This document shows positions 42,450 to 55,286 of a DNA stretch of 64,000 nucleotides, piece by piece. Source of the DNA: Macrobrachium rosenbergii (Eukaryota > Arthropoda > Malacostraca > Decapoda > Palaemonidae); NCBI RefSeq assembly GCF_040412425.1, contig NC_089777.1, positions 37,475,037 through 37,539,036 of the forward strand, written 5' to 3'. Position 1 is the first letter of the stretch. Each line of letters opens with the position of its first letter. Below the pieces are notes generated by a model. That model was not told the origin of the DNA. It made no database searches and saw only the letters and a list, made by a program, of their open reading frames with translations. A program made the translations under genes and the position numbers.

Positions 42450-43070
42450 GTACTGGAAATAATGTAAAATTGTTCATGAGAGGTATGGCCACTTGGTAAG
42501 TCCAAATTGTGTAATTTATGGAGGGGTGTATACTCAGTAGTTGAGTAAGATCTGTATGGATGTTGCTACTATGTGTAAGGCTTGTCAGAAAATAAGACCT
42601 CAGAGTTTATTTGCAAGTCCATTTGTTTTCATTTTAAGTACAAATTAACCATTTGAAATGTTAGTGATAGTTTAATTTGCAACTGTCAAAGGACACGTAG
42701 ACATGGTGATAACAATGATAACATAAGTAAGTTGCATATGCAGTACTTGTGTGAAGAATGAGAAGCAAGAACATTGTACAAGTTGTGTGTGCATGCCAAT
42801 GTAAATGGTACCATGTTTGTAGGAAGAACTTTTGTGATCACACTTCAGGAGTGGGAATTTAGCACAACCATTTCAATTGCATGCCAGGTGTGAAAGGGTT
42901 AGATTTGAGTGCAGTTGGGACATTGTGTAATACACAAAGATGACAAAGAGAATTATTGGAATTTGTATATTGGTAAAGCTTTGTGGGTTTACAGTACAAC
43001 TGTTTGTAAGAGTATTGGTATATTATGTGAAGCAGATTTGGCATGGGGGAGTGAGATAGTTTTTTTGTGT
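42450..43070 (+). pseudogene. Gypsy-B integrase remnant
   Basis: RYGHLVSPNCVIYGGVY and CKACQKI correspond to the HHCC module. KGHVDMVITMIT aligns with RGHVGMIVMVDH of Gypsy-A. DDKENYWNLYIGKALWVYST and CKSIGI align with DDDWDVHLGRAVWVYNST and HKSLGM. Catalytic residues are not preserved and frames shift repeatedly. Confidence 0.65.
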
Positions 43071-43350
43071 GTATGTTTTTGTTTGACAGGGTCATCAAAT
43101 TCTTCAGTCTTCTCCTGATTGAGTGACTGATGAGAAACTGGAACACTTGAGCCAGGTGTGATGTACTCTGGTTATCCCTTGAGATTTGTATTGAGTAGAT
43201 GCTGTCTTCATCCATTGCACTTCAGAGGTTCTTGATAAGTACTTTACTGAATTTTTCAGTTTTAAGGTTATGCAGCCATCTAAAGTGAACAAATACCTTA
43301 TGGATCAGATCAAAAATTTTACAGAGCATATGACATGGCAAAGGTGAATG

Positions 43351-44164
43351 AAGTTCCAGTTCATTATACTATTAAAATGCTGATTGGGTTATGGCACTCG
43401 GTTAATATTGTATGTGTTTATTTTCCCTTGGAGTACAAAAATGCGTAACTTTCATGTGAATTGTAAGCAAAGTACGCTTTTGTTCCTGTCTGGCACTTTG
43501 AATTAGTTTTCAAATTAGGTTGTTAAACTTTTATATTAGAATCTTCCAATTGCCTTTAGTTAATAAAAGGGGTAACCGTGATTCAGTACCTTTGTTTGAA
43601 TGGGATTACCCAAAAAATTGAATGATTGATTAGTGATTTGAGGTACTGAAAGTGCCTGCTTGTGTGAAATTGTTCTGGTTGGTTTTCCTTGTATTTCAGA
43701 AAAAGAACTGCTTGGAAGTCATGCCTACTCCCAACCCAGATATCACTTCTGCTTATTCAAGGAAAGCTGTGGGGAGGAGGTATTTATTTTGGCATGTGTA
43801 GGTGATCTAGAAATTAAAATTAGTCTTCCAGATAAGGATTGCATTCACTTTAGGGAAAACAGTATCTCCAGTGTCTTTTCAGTGGCCTCATTTCCTTCAT
43901 TGCAATGGGAGTTCCTTGTAACCGTGATGTCATCGGTTTTCTATACTGTACTCCATTTGTAGCATCTAGATACAGTAATTAGTTAAACAGTATATACTGT
44001 ACAGTCCCCTGGTCAAGGGTAAATGTAATGGGTTTACATTTTGGACCTGTATTTCAGGAGTGTTATGTATGCTGAAATAACAAGCAGGCGAACATTTGAA
44101 TATTAAAAAAAAAAAAAAAAATATTTATGGGCGTATTGATATGATGGTGAAAACTTTAAAAGTT
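43351..44164. other. spacer, nothing recognised
   Basis: No gene recognised. A frame at 43660-43962 has no family resemblance. A 17-base A-run is at 44104-44121. Confidence 0.5.
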
Positions 44165-46640
44165 TTTCTAATCAGTTTCAGTGGAACGTACGGGTCATCT
44201 CTTTATTGATTTGATAGGTTTTGGTGCTGGAATCTCTTTGTCCAGTTTCATCCTTCAGAAGGCCCCAGAGCAGCAACACCAGTGGCCCACAGAAATATTT
44301 CTCTTAGGGCCTGCACCAAACTCCTTCCTTTGGATATATGACAAACCCTTTGGTTGACCAAAAAACTTCAAAATACCAATACAGTAATGTTGATTTATTT
44401 GTGGCACAATATTCTGTTGACAGTGAGAAACGCGCAGCTGATTTCAGTCCATTGCAGGATACTTTTCCTTATTTGGACAATATTACTGTCACTGGTTGTA
44501 CAGAATATGATCATAGTGTACAACACTTCCTTTTCGTAATTAGTAAGAGATGTCTAACTTTTAATGAATCAAATACTGTTAAATGTGTGTGCTCTATTAG
44601 TGTGTGGGAAATGGTTGCATCAGACCTGATCCAGAAGGACTCAGACCATTACAAGAACTTCCACCACCTACATACAAGTTTGGTGGCTTAAGGAGAGTAA
44701 TGGGCACATGTTCACCTATTACGCCAAGTGGACATCTGACTTTTCCAGCAAAATCTAACCACTAACAAAGGCTACAAAGTTTCCTTTAGAAGGAGAATTG
44801 CTGCAATCTTTCAATCTCTTGAAACGAGAACTTTAGGAGGCTATCCTTCACTCGGTAGATGAAGACTTACTATTTGTAGTTGAATGTGATGCGTCTGAAA
44901 TAGCTATCTCAGCCATCTTAAATCAAGGCGGTAGGCCTGTGGTGTTCATGTCTAGAACTTTACAAGGGAGTGAAATACACTATCCAGCTGTAGAAAAGTA
45001 AGCAATGTCGATCATAGAGGCTGTTTGTAAATGAGCCAGTGTGTGGCCAGACATTTCAACCTCATTACTGATCAATACTCTGTGGAATTCATGTTTGATA
45101 ATTGTAAACGTACAAAAATTAGGAACAATAAGATTAAGGAGTGGTGGCTGGAACTAGCAGCTTACAGTTACACTGAACATTATTGACCAATAATGTACAG
45201 TGACGATAGTAGATAAGGAGGTGGTAGAACAGGATGCTTGGTTGAATGTATCTGTTCTATCGTCTCCTTATCTACAGTCTATGATCTGTGTGATGGACTT
45301 TGTCATCCAGGAGTTACATGCTTGTTACACTTTGTGAGAGCCAAGAATCTTCCCTTTTCTACTGAAGATGTTAGGAAAATTTGTGCATCATGTAAAAAAG
45401 TTTGTGCAGAATTGAAACCACAATTCTTCAAACATCCAGAAGGAACGCTCATCAAGACTATGGAAAGGCCAAGCATCACTTTCAAGGGACATCTTCTGGA
45501 ACAAACCGCAACCCTTATTTACTTGCAGTTGTTGATGAGTATTCACTCTTTCCCTTTGCTTTTCCATGTTCCAACATGAACAAGATGACAGTAAAAAGAT
45601 GTCTTGAGCAAATAGTCTATGTGGGATGCCTAACTATCTACACTGATCAAGGTGCATCATTCATGTTAAAGCATCTCGAGGATTACCTTTCACAAAAAGG
45701 AAGAGCAACTAGTAGAACTACTGTACACTGTTTCATCCAATTGGCAATGGACAGGTGGAAAAGCTCAATGGAACATTATGGAAAGCCTTAAGTGTCACAA
45801 TCTGCCAGTTCAGCACTGGGAATGACTCCTTACTAATGTACACAGTTAGATCCCTTCTGTCCACATCTACAAATGCTACACCACATGATAGGTTCTTTGG
45901 ATTCCTATGTCGTTCATCTTTGGATTCCTATGTCGTTCATCTTTGGAAGTTCTCTACCCTCATGGCATATCTATACAGGACCTGTCTCATTGAGGAGATT
46001 TGGTCGGGCTAATAAGAAGGAACCGTTGGTGGATGAAGTTGAACTTGTGGATGCTAATCCCATATATGCTAATATAAGGCATCTAGAATGAAGTCTCGAT
46101 TCATGATTTGGCTCCATGTCCTGAAGACGTTGTGTATCCTCCTGTTACTGTTGACAAACCTACTATTGATGAAAATCAAGAGCTATCATCACACAAGAAG
46201 CAGGTGCTGAACTTCCTCCAGAGATTAAAATGAGGGAAGCAGTGATCTCACCAGCATCCTGATGTTCTGTAATCTGGTATGTGCAGTACAATATCACTAA
46301 TTTTAAAGTAAAACTTTTTCTTTCTAGAGGGGAAGAATGTGATCGTGTATCTCCATAAAGGTTTTCTTTTATGCCCATTTCATACTTATCTGAACATGGG
46401 TTTGTTCTTCCACCAACTTTATGTACTGTATGAACTGTAATACTGTTTTCTTTATAATATACTATTTGTAATTATATATTATATATTCTCTATCACTGTT
46501 AGTTATTGATTGGTATTATTGTTCTTTCAGAATGAAATGTCCTTGAATGGGTGACAACCAGTGACTCAGTTTTTTAATCAATTTTAATGTAACGAACAGG
46601 TCGTCATCTTTATCAGTCTGATAAAATGGTGCAGTTAAAG
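44165..46640 (+). mobile_element. Gypsy-C, decayed Ty3/Gypsy element of a different lineage
   Basis: RNase H and integrase relics are bounded by imperfect direct repeats (44165-44210 and 46565-46620, sharing AACG, GGTC and ATCTTTAT-type words). The left repeat is followed by TGGTGCTGGAATC, a possible primer site. A purine tract AGAGGGGAAGAA (46326-46337) precedes TGATCGTGT, the likely 3' LTR start. RT and gag are missing or unrecognisable. Confidence 0.55.
44770..45990 (+). pseudogene. Gypsy-C RNase H and integrase remnants
   Basis: RNase H: EDLLFVVECDASEIAISAIL (Asp present), RPVVFMSRTLQGSEIHYPAV (44870-45000). Integrase: GLCHPGVTCLLHFVRAKNLP, ICASCKKVCAELKPQF (HHCC, 45295-45425), NPYLLAVVDEYSLFPFAFPC (first Asp block, 45505), TIYTDQGASFMLKHLEDYL (second Asp, 45635), and near 45750 a relic of the QVERLNGTLWKALS block with Glu. 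Typical Ty3/Gypsy order, with frames shifted at least four times. Confidence 0.78.
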
Positions 46641-46661
46641 GAAAAATAGATTAATTGGTAT

Positions 46662-46990
46662 TGTGAGGTTCAAGAAATGTCAGAAGTGAAAGACTGATCC
46701 TTTATTATTCTCGACAGGTGTTTATAATGCGGAAAGCGGATGGAAAGGTAGCAGGCAACCTGAGGCCCCCCACTGCATCCATACAGAAGTTGTTTGTTAA
46801 CAGGCATAAGAAGACATGTATAATGCGCTACAGAACATGTAAAAAGGCAGATATATCGGCAGAAAGGTCTTACAATGATGCATACAATGAGATACATAAA
46901 GAATCTGAAATAATAAGTCGCATATATGACGTGATTAATGTACATAGGAAGAGCGAAACAAGAATGGAGAGGCGATTTGATGCCCTTACA
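46662..46990 (-). repeat. 3' LTR of Gypsy-D
   Basis: 329 bp, starting TGTAAGGGCATC and ending CCTCACA on the minus strand, with an AATAAA signal (reverse at 46701-46706) and a G-rich tract just upstream. The minus-strand reading frame across it (46670-47275) is incidental. Confidence 0.72.
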
Positions 46991-47085
46991 AATTACTCCC
47001 CCCCCTCCCAGACAATAATTAGAGGAGCAATCATTGGATGAAACAACATTAATCATGGAAATGCTGAGGCAGTTGGAGTGGGCCC

Positions 47086-47540
47086 CTACTCCTGGAGAAC
47101 TGTGGGCATGGGGTGGAACCAACATCTGGGGTTGGCGCACAATGCTGTTGATGCCTCCTCCATGGGGGATGCCTTGGGCCAGCAGGTGGAGCAGTCTGTG
47201 ATCGTCAGGAGGTATCTGGCTCCTCCCGACTGCGGAAGAGGCCCGATGATATCTATATGGATGTGGCCGAAGCATAGACGAGGCTGGGGGAAGTCACCGA
47301 CCCTGCACTGTGTGTGCCGGGACGTTTGCTTGCCTGGCATGGGATGTAGCTCCTTGCCCACTGTCGGACGTCCTTGTTGATGCCATGACAGACAGACTTG
47401 TCAGTCATGAGGCGCGCCGTTGTGTGGCCTGATGGATGGGAGAGACCGTGGACTATGTCGAACACGTGCTTCCTCCTTGAGGCGGGTACTAGGGGGCAGG
47501 GGGAGCCTGTGCTGGTGTTGCTGAGGAGAGTTGTATTCAA
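47086..47540 (-). pseudogene. Gypsy-D integrase (N-terminal part)
   Basis: HVFDIVHGLSHPSGHTTARL and WARSYIPCQASKR are the HHCC module (one Cys altered). FGHIHIDIIGPLPQSGGARY carries the first catalytic Asp and YLLTITDCSTCWPKASPM follows. Sequence resembling integrase ends near 47086, before the second Asp and Glu, and the LTR-proximal region begins. The frame changes between the two parts. Confidence 0.78.
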
Positions 47541-47985
47541 GTTTGCTTAGGGCATGTCTTCCCACTTTTTGCTGTCACTGCTGTCCTGTAGTCTGCCGGC
47601 TCTGGGTCTGCTGCTTGTTCTCTCGCGACGTCTTTGTAGTTGATGCCGAGGTGAAGGGAATTGATTTCTACTCTCGACTGGGCGTCGGCTACTGGGTTCT
47701 TCCTGCCAGGAACATAGTTGATGGTGCAACCAAATTTGGAGATGGCGGTGAGGTGTCGCTGTTGCCTTGCAGACCCAACGTCTCCCAGCTTTGCAAATGT
47801 GTGCACAAAGGGTTTGTGATATGTTACGATCATGTTTTCGGTCCCCTCCAGCAGATACTTGAAGTGTCTCACGGTCTGGTAGATAGCCAGCAGCTCCCTG
47901 TCGAAGGTGCTGTAGCAGGTCTCTGCTGGCAAAAACTTGTGGCGGAAGAAGGCCAAGGGTCGGGGGGCGCCGTTCACTAGTTACT
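47537..47985 (-). pseudogene. Gypsy-D RNase H
   Basis: NGAPRPLAFFRHKFLPAETC, YSTFDRELLAIYQTVRHFKY (Glu helix) and IVTYHKPFVHTF (in place of the usual TDHKPL, Asp lost), then INYVPGRKNPVADAQSRVEI, the end of the domain. The first aspartate region lies in a shifted upstream frame. A 146-codon open stretch is retained. Confidence 0.82.
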
Positions 47986-48969
47986 CGACTATTGCGCTGC
48001 AGGCGATGTTGCTGGTGTCTGAGGGCAGCTGCAGGGTTGTGGTGAGTCCAGGTAGTGGGATTGGACGAGGGCTCTTTGTTTCTATGAATACTTGCTGCTG
48101 CGGAGCCTCCCAGGTCAGTGTTTTTGGCTTGCCTTTCAGGATTGATGTCGGAGTAGATAATGTGGGCATCGTGTGGGATGAAATGTTGGTAGTAGTTTAT
48201 CATCCCAAGAAACTCATGAAGGACCTTGGGTTGTGGTTTCGGGAAATTCTCTCTAGCTTTTACTTTTGAGGCCGTAGGCCACACTCCTGCTGGGGAAATC
48301 TTGTGCCCAAGGAAGTCTTTTTCTTTCCTGAAAATGCATTTGTCAAACCTGACGACCACTCCGCTGTCCTGCAGTTGTTTCAGGACAGCACGGATGTAGC
48401 GAAGGAGTTCCTCTGGGGACTTGGAGAAGGTGAGAATGTCGCCAACATAGCAGATCCCCAAAGATGGTGTCCATCAGGCACTGGAATGTGGCACCTGTGT
48501 TCCCGAGACCGAAGGTGGAATAGGAAAATTTATAAGTCCCGAAGGGCGTGATGATGGCGGTCTTGGGTATGTCATCGGGGTGCACAGGGGCTTCAGAGTA
48601 TGACTTCAGCAGGTCCATCTTAGAAAAAAATCTTCACTCCGTGGAGGGCACCCGTCAGGTCTTGAATGTTAGGGAGGGGGTAGTAGTCTGGTGGTGTCAG
48701 TAAATTCAAGCGCCAATAGTCCTGCAGGGCCTCCATGAACCATCAGACTTCTTTACCATGTGGAGGGGAGATGCACACGGGCTTGATGCTTTTTTACAGA
48801 CGCCCATCTGTTCCATGACTGCAAAGGCCTGTTTGGCGTCTTGTAACTTTTGTGGGGACAGTCGTCGGAACTCGGCATGGGTTGGTGGACCTGTTGTAGT
48901 GATATGATGGAAGATCCCATGCTTTGCACAAGGACCCTGGGTGGCACAGCTCTGGTCTTTTGAATACAT
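47986..48969 (-). pseudogene. Gypsy-D reverse transcriptase
   Basis: Frames at 48969-48706, 48618-48343 and 48461 onward give EFRRLSPQKLQDAKQAFAVM, SPLHMVKKSDGSWRPC, then TPFGTYKFSYSTFGLGNTGA, TFQCLMDTIFGDL, ICYVGDILTFSKS and CIFRKEKDFLGHKISPAGV. The YxDD box reads YVGD, so one catalytic aspartate is lost. Several shifts lie between blocks. Confidence 0.82.
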
Positions 48970-49252
48970 CAGGGGAACTCCTGTAGGAGCAACGCGTCGT
49001 TAGGGCTATGGAGCAGATGGTGGGCATTCCAGGTCCGGTGGAGAGCTGAGGAAATTGGCAGGTTCCTTGTCGAGGAGGAGTTGTCTTCCGACGTCAACCA
49101 GAAGTCCGTGGTGCCCTAGAAATCTCGCCCAGGGGGAACTTGTCCTCCAGCGATGACAAAGGCCAGTGGTATCTGTGCCCAGAATTGAGATAGTCCAAAT
49201 GTCAAAGCCATACATACAGATGATTGCTGCTGAGGAGTGTGACTATTTGCTG

Positions 49253-50050
49253 CTATGAGGGCGGATGTTGAGTTAGGTATCTTTCTAAATCTTCCTCGGA
49301 TGGAGGAAGACTGATTGACAGCATTGCTCCTGTATCTGCAGCAGCACCATTTTGGAAATTTCGTCGCGATGAAGAAACCTGCTGATTAGGTAGTTGGATT
49401 CCACAGCCACAGCTGTTAGCCAGGAGAACCACTTTAGTTTTTTGTAAAGGAACAGGGAGGTCTGCAGTTGCTGGCATTGGTTCTGAATTTTCTATGGAAG
49501 AAGCACCACGCTGGGTTTGACCATGTCCTGTGTTCCCTGAATGGCGTCTTCTGTAAACGGCATTGATGTCTTTCTCACTATCGTCGTTCTCCTTTGTCAG
49601 GCTGCAGGCTCTCAGAGCGGCAGCGTGTTTTGAGGCCTTGGTGGCCTCGTATTTTCTGGGCGACGTCGACCGAGGTATCCATGTCGAGGGCATCTGTCTT
49701 TTATCTGGCACCTAACTTCCTGCGCGAGGTGCCAAAGGAAGATTGCTCGTTAAATCTACCTTCTTCCTCCTCCCTTTTTCGTCGTGGCCTGGCAGTGTTA
49801 CCAACCCCCGTAGTTTGTCTCAGGCTTCCCTGGGTGATGCTTCTCCGAGGGGCTGGGATAATAGGTCGAGTGCGCACTGCACTTTCTTGGTCACGGGCAC
49901 AGAGTGAGTTTGCTGGAGTTTACCCCTGAAGGCCGTGTATGTGACCTCATCCGGTTGTACATTGAGCCAGGAGGAGATTCTGTTGAACGCCTCTTCTGGG
50001 AGTGTCGTCATGGTGACGTCAGATTTGATAGCATCGCCTGAGATGCATAC
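49253..50050 (-). pseudogene. Gypsy-D gag/protease remnants
   Basis: 50011-49820 gives EEAFNRISSWLNVQPDEVTY, YTAFRGKLQQTHSVPVTKKV, the small capsid-like gag of this lineage with its beginning missing. 49711-49253 is a Ser/Ala-rich gag tail, then NGAAADTGAMLSISLPPSEE, whose ADTGA motif is the retropepsin active site at about 49330. Frames are broken. Confidence 0.68.
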
Positions 50051-53000
50051 CTAGGGAAATTTAAAGAGTAACCTGCTGTTTTATTATTTAGTACTACGAG
50101 AGTAAAAAATTTGAGAAACTTGATTGATTGATTGGGGACAGCCATCTTTTAACACAGACAACACGACCCAAAATCACTTCATTATAGGCAGAGTCAAGTA
50201 ACCAACATGTAAAATAACTGGTTAGCTCTCAGCACTAACTAAAACTAATATTAAAATACCATGCTAAAACTTAGTTACCAAAATTTTCTTGAATAAAGAT
50301 AATTAATTCCAAATAAAATACCAGCATTACTAGAAATTTTGATGGAATTTATAAAGCCAATTAATGGAAACAGTACATATTTACAATATAAAGATAAATA
50401 TTACCTGGCCACTACTGGTTACCTTAGCCGATTACAACCTAGTTGTCGACAAAATCTTCTGCAGGGATTTTGCCAACATAAAGCTATCTTAGTCTGTTTA
50501 AAATATCAGTAGAATTAGCGTAATAATTGTCTCTCACTGGACAGATGTGGGGACTTGCATGATGGCCCCACTTGCATGATGGTTCTGGATTGAAAAGTCC
50601 CATTATCATTTGGTGTGTTACATGTCCTTTATTTCTGAAAAGTGTACTGTAGGTTGCACTAGTGTTTTGAATTTGAGTAACTTTCTTGATTTGGAATTTG
50701 GAGATTTCTGGCAAGAACACACGCAGCAGCACTGCAGCTCACTCTTCCTCTAGATACAACAGGTGGAAGACATGTCACTGGCAAGACATTGCTTGAAAAC
50801 CTAAGTACCATTCGTCATTTGTATCTAACTTAATTGAGGCCCACCGATGCTTAGTATGGAGGTGAATCAGGTCCAGTAGTAAGCTGTATGCTCACTCGAT
50901 TAAGTCGCAATGCAAGCGTTTGTCAGATTTGTTAGATTTAAGGTAGTTTTTGTACCTTAGTTGATGGCCTACACATGGTCCAGAATTCATTCTTTATTCC
51001 TTATATCGTTTAAGAGTAAGTCACTCGTAGTGAAAGCCTACATTGTTCATTGCAATGCAAAGCGCCGAAGTACCTCGGTGTATCTCATTTACTGTGTTTG
51101 GGGTTCATTTACTTCTCGTGACTCATGGTCACCAGTTTTTGTAAACCCAGCTATAGTTAGCTTTAGAGTAATGTCATCGTAAATATAATTGTATTTTGAT
51201 TTAACGTAAAATCAATTGCTTGGGTATATTTTTTGTATGTTTATAGTATATTTTTGTATTAAAACTTAAAAAATGCCCTCGTGTTTGTGTAGCCACCACC
51301 TGTTTGTTCTGGTTCAGTGTTGGTGCCTTGCTTAGATTTTGTATCAGGCCCAGAACACCGGATAAGAACCGGAAAATTAAGCTGTCATGGAGGAAATTCT
51401 TAACATTAGTGGTAAATTGTTACAGTAATGCAGTCTAGACCATGGAGTAATGAAATCGAAACCTATAGCTATCATATTTTAGTCATTGTCCACAAATCCT
51501 TAAGATATTTTCCAGCTAAAGAAATTTAACAAATCACGTTAAAGATTGTAACTTTATATTGAAATGACTAAACATTTGGATTACTGTTTATAATGATACT
51601 CACAGTATAGCTATTTTTATTGTTGCCTGAAAGCCCAGAAGCGTGGCCTCTTCCGAGTGGAATTTTGACAGAACCTGTTGTATTTTACATTGCCAAAACT
51701 AAAAGTGTGGAAAAAATAAACCAAGTATTTTGCTTACTGTGGCCAAGATCCATTAAGCTTATATTTTATGATTCATTGCTATCCTAAATTCTCGGCTTAC
51801 ATCGTTATTGGACATCTGGAGAAACTTACTACAAGACAACAAAACCGCTTCAGAGTCGATTAGCCAACACCTGAGAAAAAAAAAAACTCTAGCTAGGAAT
51901 GTTTTGATTTACAATGTCGAATGCAGACGATCATCAGAAAACCGGAGCTTGATATTGATTATGGTAAACAACTTTTATTTTACCAATTTTTAAAATGTAA
52001 AAATTATTTTCTTCTCAAGTTACAGAAAATTTTGGACTATAATACAGAACAACAACATATGTTAACCCAATACAGTACTGTAAAGGGGACAGCAGTATCG
52101 ATGGGACAGGCAGAATTGACAATTTGATTTAGTTCACGTGAATTTTGTTTATGAAAATAGTTTTACATAATAATATAATATGATGTCTAAATTTGAGATT
52201 ATCAGTCTAAATTTAAGATTACCAATGCTAACTAACCATAAAAATATAATAATTGTGCATAGAATCGTTTTACACAGGTACAAGCAAATTTAAAACGAAA
52301 CTCTGCCAATTTGAAGGATAAACACCTTTAACCTGTGAATTTTGTAAACTTGATTTCTGCATCTGTTTGGGTCAAATCTTGTAACTCAGTTTTCAACCTG
52401 TTCTCAGTCCGATGGACTTGAAATTTTCATGGTTACTCAATCCTGGTGATAATACAGCCTTGCAGGGTCTGCAGCAATAATAGTGAACCTGCAGTGACTT
52501 CGTATTTCTACAGTGATTTCTTTTTCATCAGGATTTGCTGAAAATCTTAGTTTTTTTTTTAAATCTGAATGGCGATGCAGATTCCTTAATAAACTCATTT
52601 TTCAAACCTATTCTTTGTTTTACATTATTTCACCATTATGTTTTTAGTTTACAATCATGACTTGCATATGTGGTTTATTACTAACCACGATAAACACGTA
52701 TAGGCTTAAACCTTACGGTAGCTTTGGATCAAAATACCCAAATGTCTTCGAATAATATTATAGATTCCAAGATTATCTGTCTTACAAGATCATCCGGGAA
52801 TGATAAAAAAAGCCACTTTCTTCAAACCCATGGAAAATTAACCTTCCTGCGGAAAACGGGCACAATTCTTTCCTTGTATGTTTCGTTCTCACATCCGTTT
52901 CTACGCTTTTATTATATAGAAAAACAAAAATCAGTGGTGCATCAATTTAGTTTTTGTGCAAATCTTAATTAGCGATGTTTAAAAACAACGAATTTGCAAG

Positions 53001-53308
53001 GCTGGTTCTAAAGAACCACAAGTAAATGATCAATATAATGGTTTAGCCGGGCAGGAGGCTTCTGGCTCTGTGAGATGGCTTCTTTTTATTTTGCTGCAGG
53101 CGAGAACATTGCGCAGGCTCTTCACATTTTAAAATTCAGTTTGCCTGAACAGCCGGACTCGCAGGCATGACTGAACATTAGTGTCGGCCTTCAAGAATGG
53201 GCCCATGCTTTCCATTCAAAAAAAATTCCCTGCTTTTTCATAGTTTTCATTTTCTTGTGCTTTATCTACAATATATACAATTGTTTCAGCAAGTTTATAT
53301 AACTGAAC
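50051..53308. other. 3.2 kb without recognised features
   Basis: AT-rich sequence. Short frames (for example 50484-50732 minus, 50961-51182 plus, 52724-52972 plus) show no family resemblance that I trust. No array, tRNA or clear transposon end is seen. Confidence 0.5.
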
Positions 53309-53324
53309 ATATATATATATATAT

Positions 53325-53367
<43 letters not shown>
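53309..53367. repeat. (AT)n microsatellite
   Basis: About 28 AT units with two TTA interruptions. Confidence 0.93.
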
Positions 53368-53370
<3 letters not shown>

Positions 53371-53390
53371 TACCCGCCATTGATATAGAA

Positions 53391-54480
53391 GAGGCAAAAA
53401 ACCCCAGGTTGTGGCTGAAAATCTTTGATCTGCAACAAGACTACGAATCAAAGGTTTCAGGAAACTGGCTGAGGATATACTTATATGAAACAACAGAGTT
53501 TCTCCAAAGATCGTAGGCGATTGAAAGAAAATCGCCATTGAAGACTTCCGTCACGGCATATAATCAAAAAAGAGAACCACGGTCTAAACAAAAATCATTA
53601 GGCAAATCAGTGAAACAGGTTCATATCAACTCTGTTACGGAGGAGGTCGCAGATCATCATACAGATAATGAATCTGTTGATTTCCTAGTACATTATCGAG
53701 GCAAACCAACAATAGGTAATCAAGATTCTGAATGAGATTTGGCATCCTGAAGTTATTTGGAAGTACAGCGTTGCCTGATTTTCACTGTGTCACGAGCACT
53801 GCTTCCTGAATTAATAACTCTGGAAGCTTGTCACAACACAGGGCAAGATAGAAATTCTACTTAAGTGAAAGAGGGATTACGTCAGTATTTGCAATTACAT
53901 AGAAAGAATCTGCCTTACAAAGCATTGCATATATTTGGACGAGAGTGGATATAATTCTACACCAAACGAATTATGGAGAATACCAAGAGGCGAACGAGTA
54001 CATAATTATGGTATGCTGTCGGAGGCCAACGTCTATTTTCATAATATCACCTCATTGCTGCAATCTCAGGCCTGTTGATTAGTACCATGAGATTCATATC
54101 AGAAAACTGTCTGAACATGGACAGATTTAAAAATCCTTTAACATCACTAAATGCAATTTAGAGAGGAGGATTTTACCATTGGATGGACAACGCCTGCCAT
54201 AATAAATTTCAGACATTTTTCCTGAGAGAGTGATACGATACCTGCCCCTTATTCCCCATTTCAAAACCCAATAGAAACCGTTTCTCTGTAATCAAGGAGT
54301 ATTTAAAAACACTCTAAATAGCACTGTGGATGATGTGATGTACAGTAACTGGCGTCGAGCGGGAACAACACCATGTACCTAGCATACAGGGAACGGTTGC
54401 TCCTCCAGTCTATGGAAAGCTCACTACACTACAGGTTGTGACACCTGGCTTGTTTCGATCTGAGTACCTACTAAACAGTA
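53391..54480 (+). pseudogene. Tc1/mariner (IS630-like) transposase remnant
   Basis: Coding scraps on the plus strand include GFRKLAEDILI (helix-turn-helix region, 53455), YTKRIMENTKRRTST (53955), ISENCLNMDRFKNPLTSLNA (54100), FYHWMDNACHNKFQTFF (54170, where MDNA marks the second catalytic Asp) and a relic of the PPYSPFLNPIE motif followed by SVIKEYLKTL (54240-54310). The order matches IS630-Tc1-mariner transposases. Frames are extensively broken. I could not find terminal inverted repeats. Confidence 0.55.
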
Positions 54481-55286
54481 ATACATTTTAAGAAAGTGTC
54501 TGACAAGATGATATTTGGGATTAATTCCTAAATGACCGAATCTATCACAATGTTACTCAAATTTATGATTATTTCATTCAAGTGCTTAGATTTTATATGC
54601 TGTATTATCAGTATTTAAACAAGAAATGTGAGATTTCGCTTAGTAGCAGTGTGTTTCATGTTTATGTTTCATGTATGTTTCAAATGCAAGGTGTTTCATT
54701 GGTAGCAGTGTATTCTGCCGTTTTTGCCATTATGTTTCAATAAAGTTTATGATTGAAGAATGACACTTGTTTAATTATCATTTAGTACCTGCCATACTTA
54801 TGCTTTAGTAGTCAAACAAATTAAATAAGAAGCAATTACAATAAATGTACAACAGTAAATAGTGGCAGTACGCAGGTATGTACAGTACGTATATGTATGT
54901 ACAGCTAAGAGACAAAGTTAATAAATCATTTAAAACATATCTTTCCCTACTATGGCTGGTGGCTTGGAAAGTCTTATAGTGATGTCTGATGGACGCTTAA
55001 TTTGAGAGGCACCTTTATCAAATTTAGCTTAACCAAGCTGGGCAGTAGTCTTTTCCTTCAATACATTCTTTGCCAGTATATTGTATACAGTAATTATACT
55101 GTACAGTACATCATGTTTGTTGTGCATGTACTGCTCAGCCATACACCCTTCCCCAAACTTTACTGAAGATATTGTATAGTTTAAACTGATGTGCCAGCAT
55201 CGGCTCATGCTGACTTGTACTTTACGTACTGTAACCTCCTACCCTCCTCCTACTGTTAGCCTCAAGTGCTATATATTGTAAAGAGT
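54481..55286. other. spacer, nothing recognised
   Basis: AT-rich sequence with an AATAAA at 54738 and several TACAGTA words; no gene seen. Confidence 0.5.

Larger units (their letters stand above)
46662..50050 (-). mobile_element. Gypsy-D, truncated minus-strand Ty3/Gypsy element
   Basis: On the minus strand the order is gag (50050-49253), protease relic, RT (48969-47986), RNase H (47977-47537), integrase N-part (47540-47086), purine tract (complement of CTCCCCCCCCTCCC near 47000) and 3' LTR (46990-46662). The integrase stops after its first catalytic block and the 5' LTR is absent, so both the 5' end and part of integrase are lost. RT sequence features (RRLSPQKLQDAK, SSPCASPLHMVKKSDGS) suggest a CsRn1-like lineage, with moderate certainty. 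Confidence 0.8.

Noticed and set aside
46670..47275. 201-codon minus-strand frame
   Set aside because: It runs through the Gypsy-D 3' LTR and purine tract; no protein resemblance.
50484..50732. Minus-strand frame vaguely like a LINE C-terminal domain
   Set aside because: Only a few residues fit and no RNase H or RT lies nearby; not strong enough to report.
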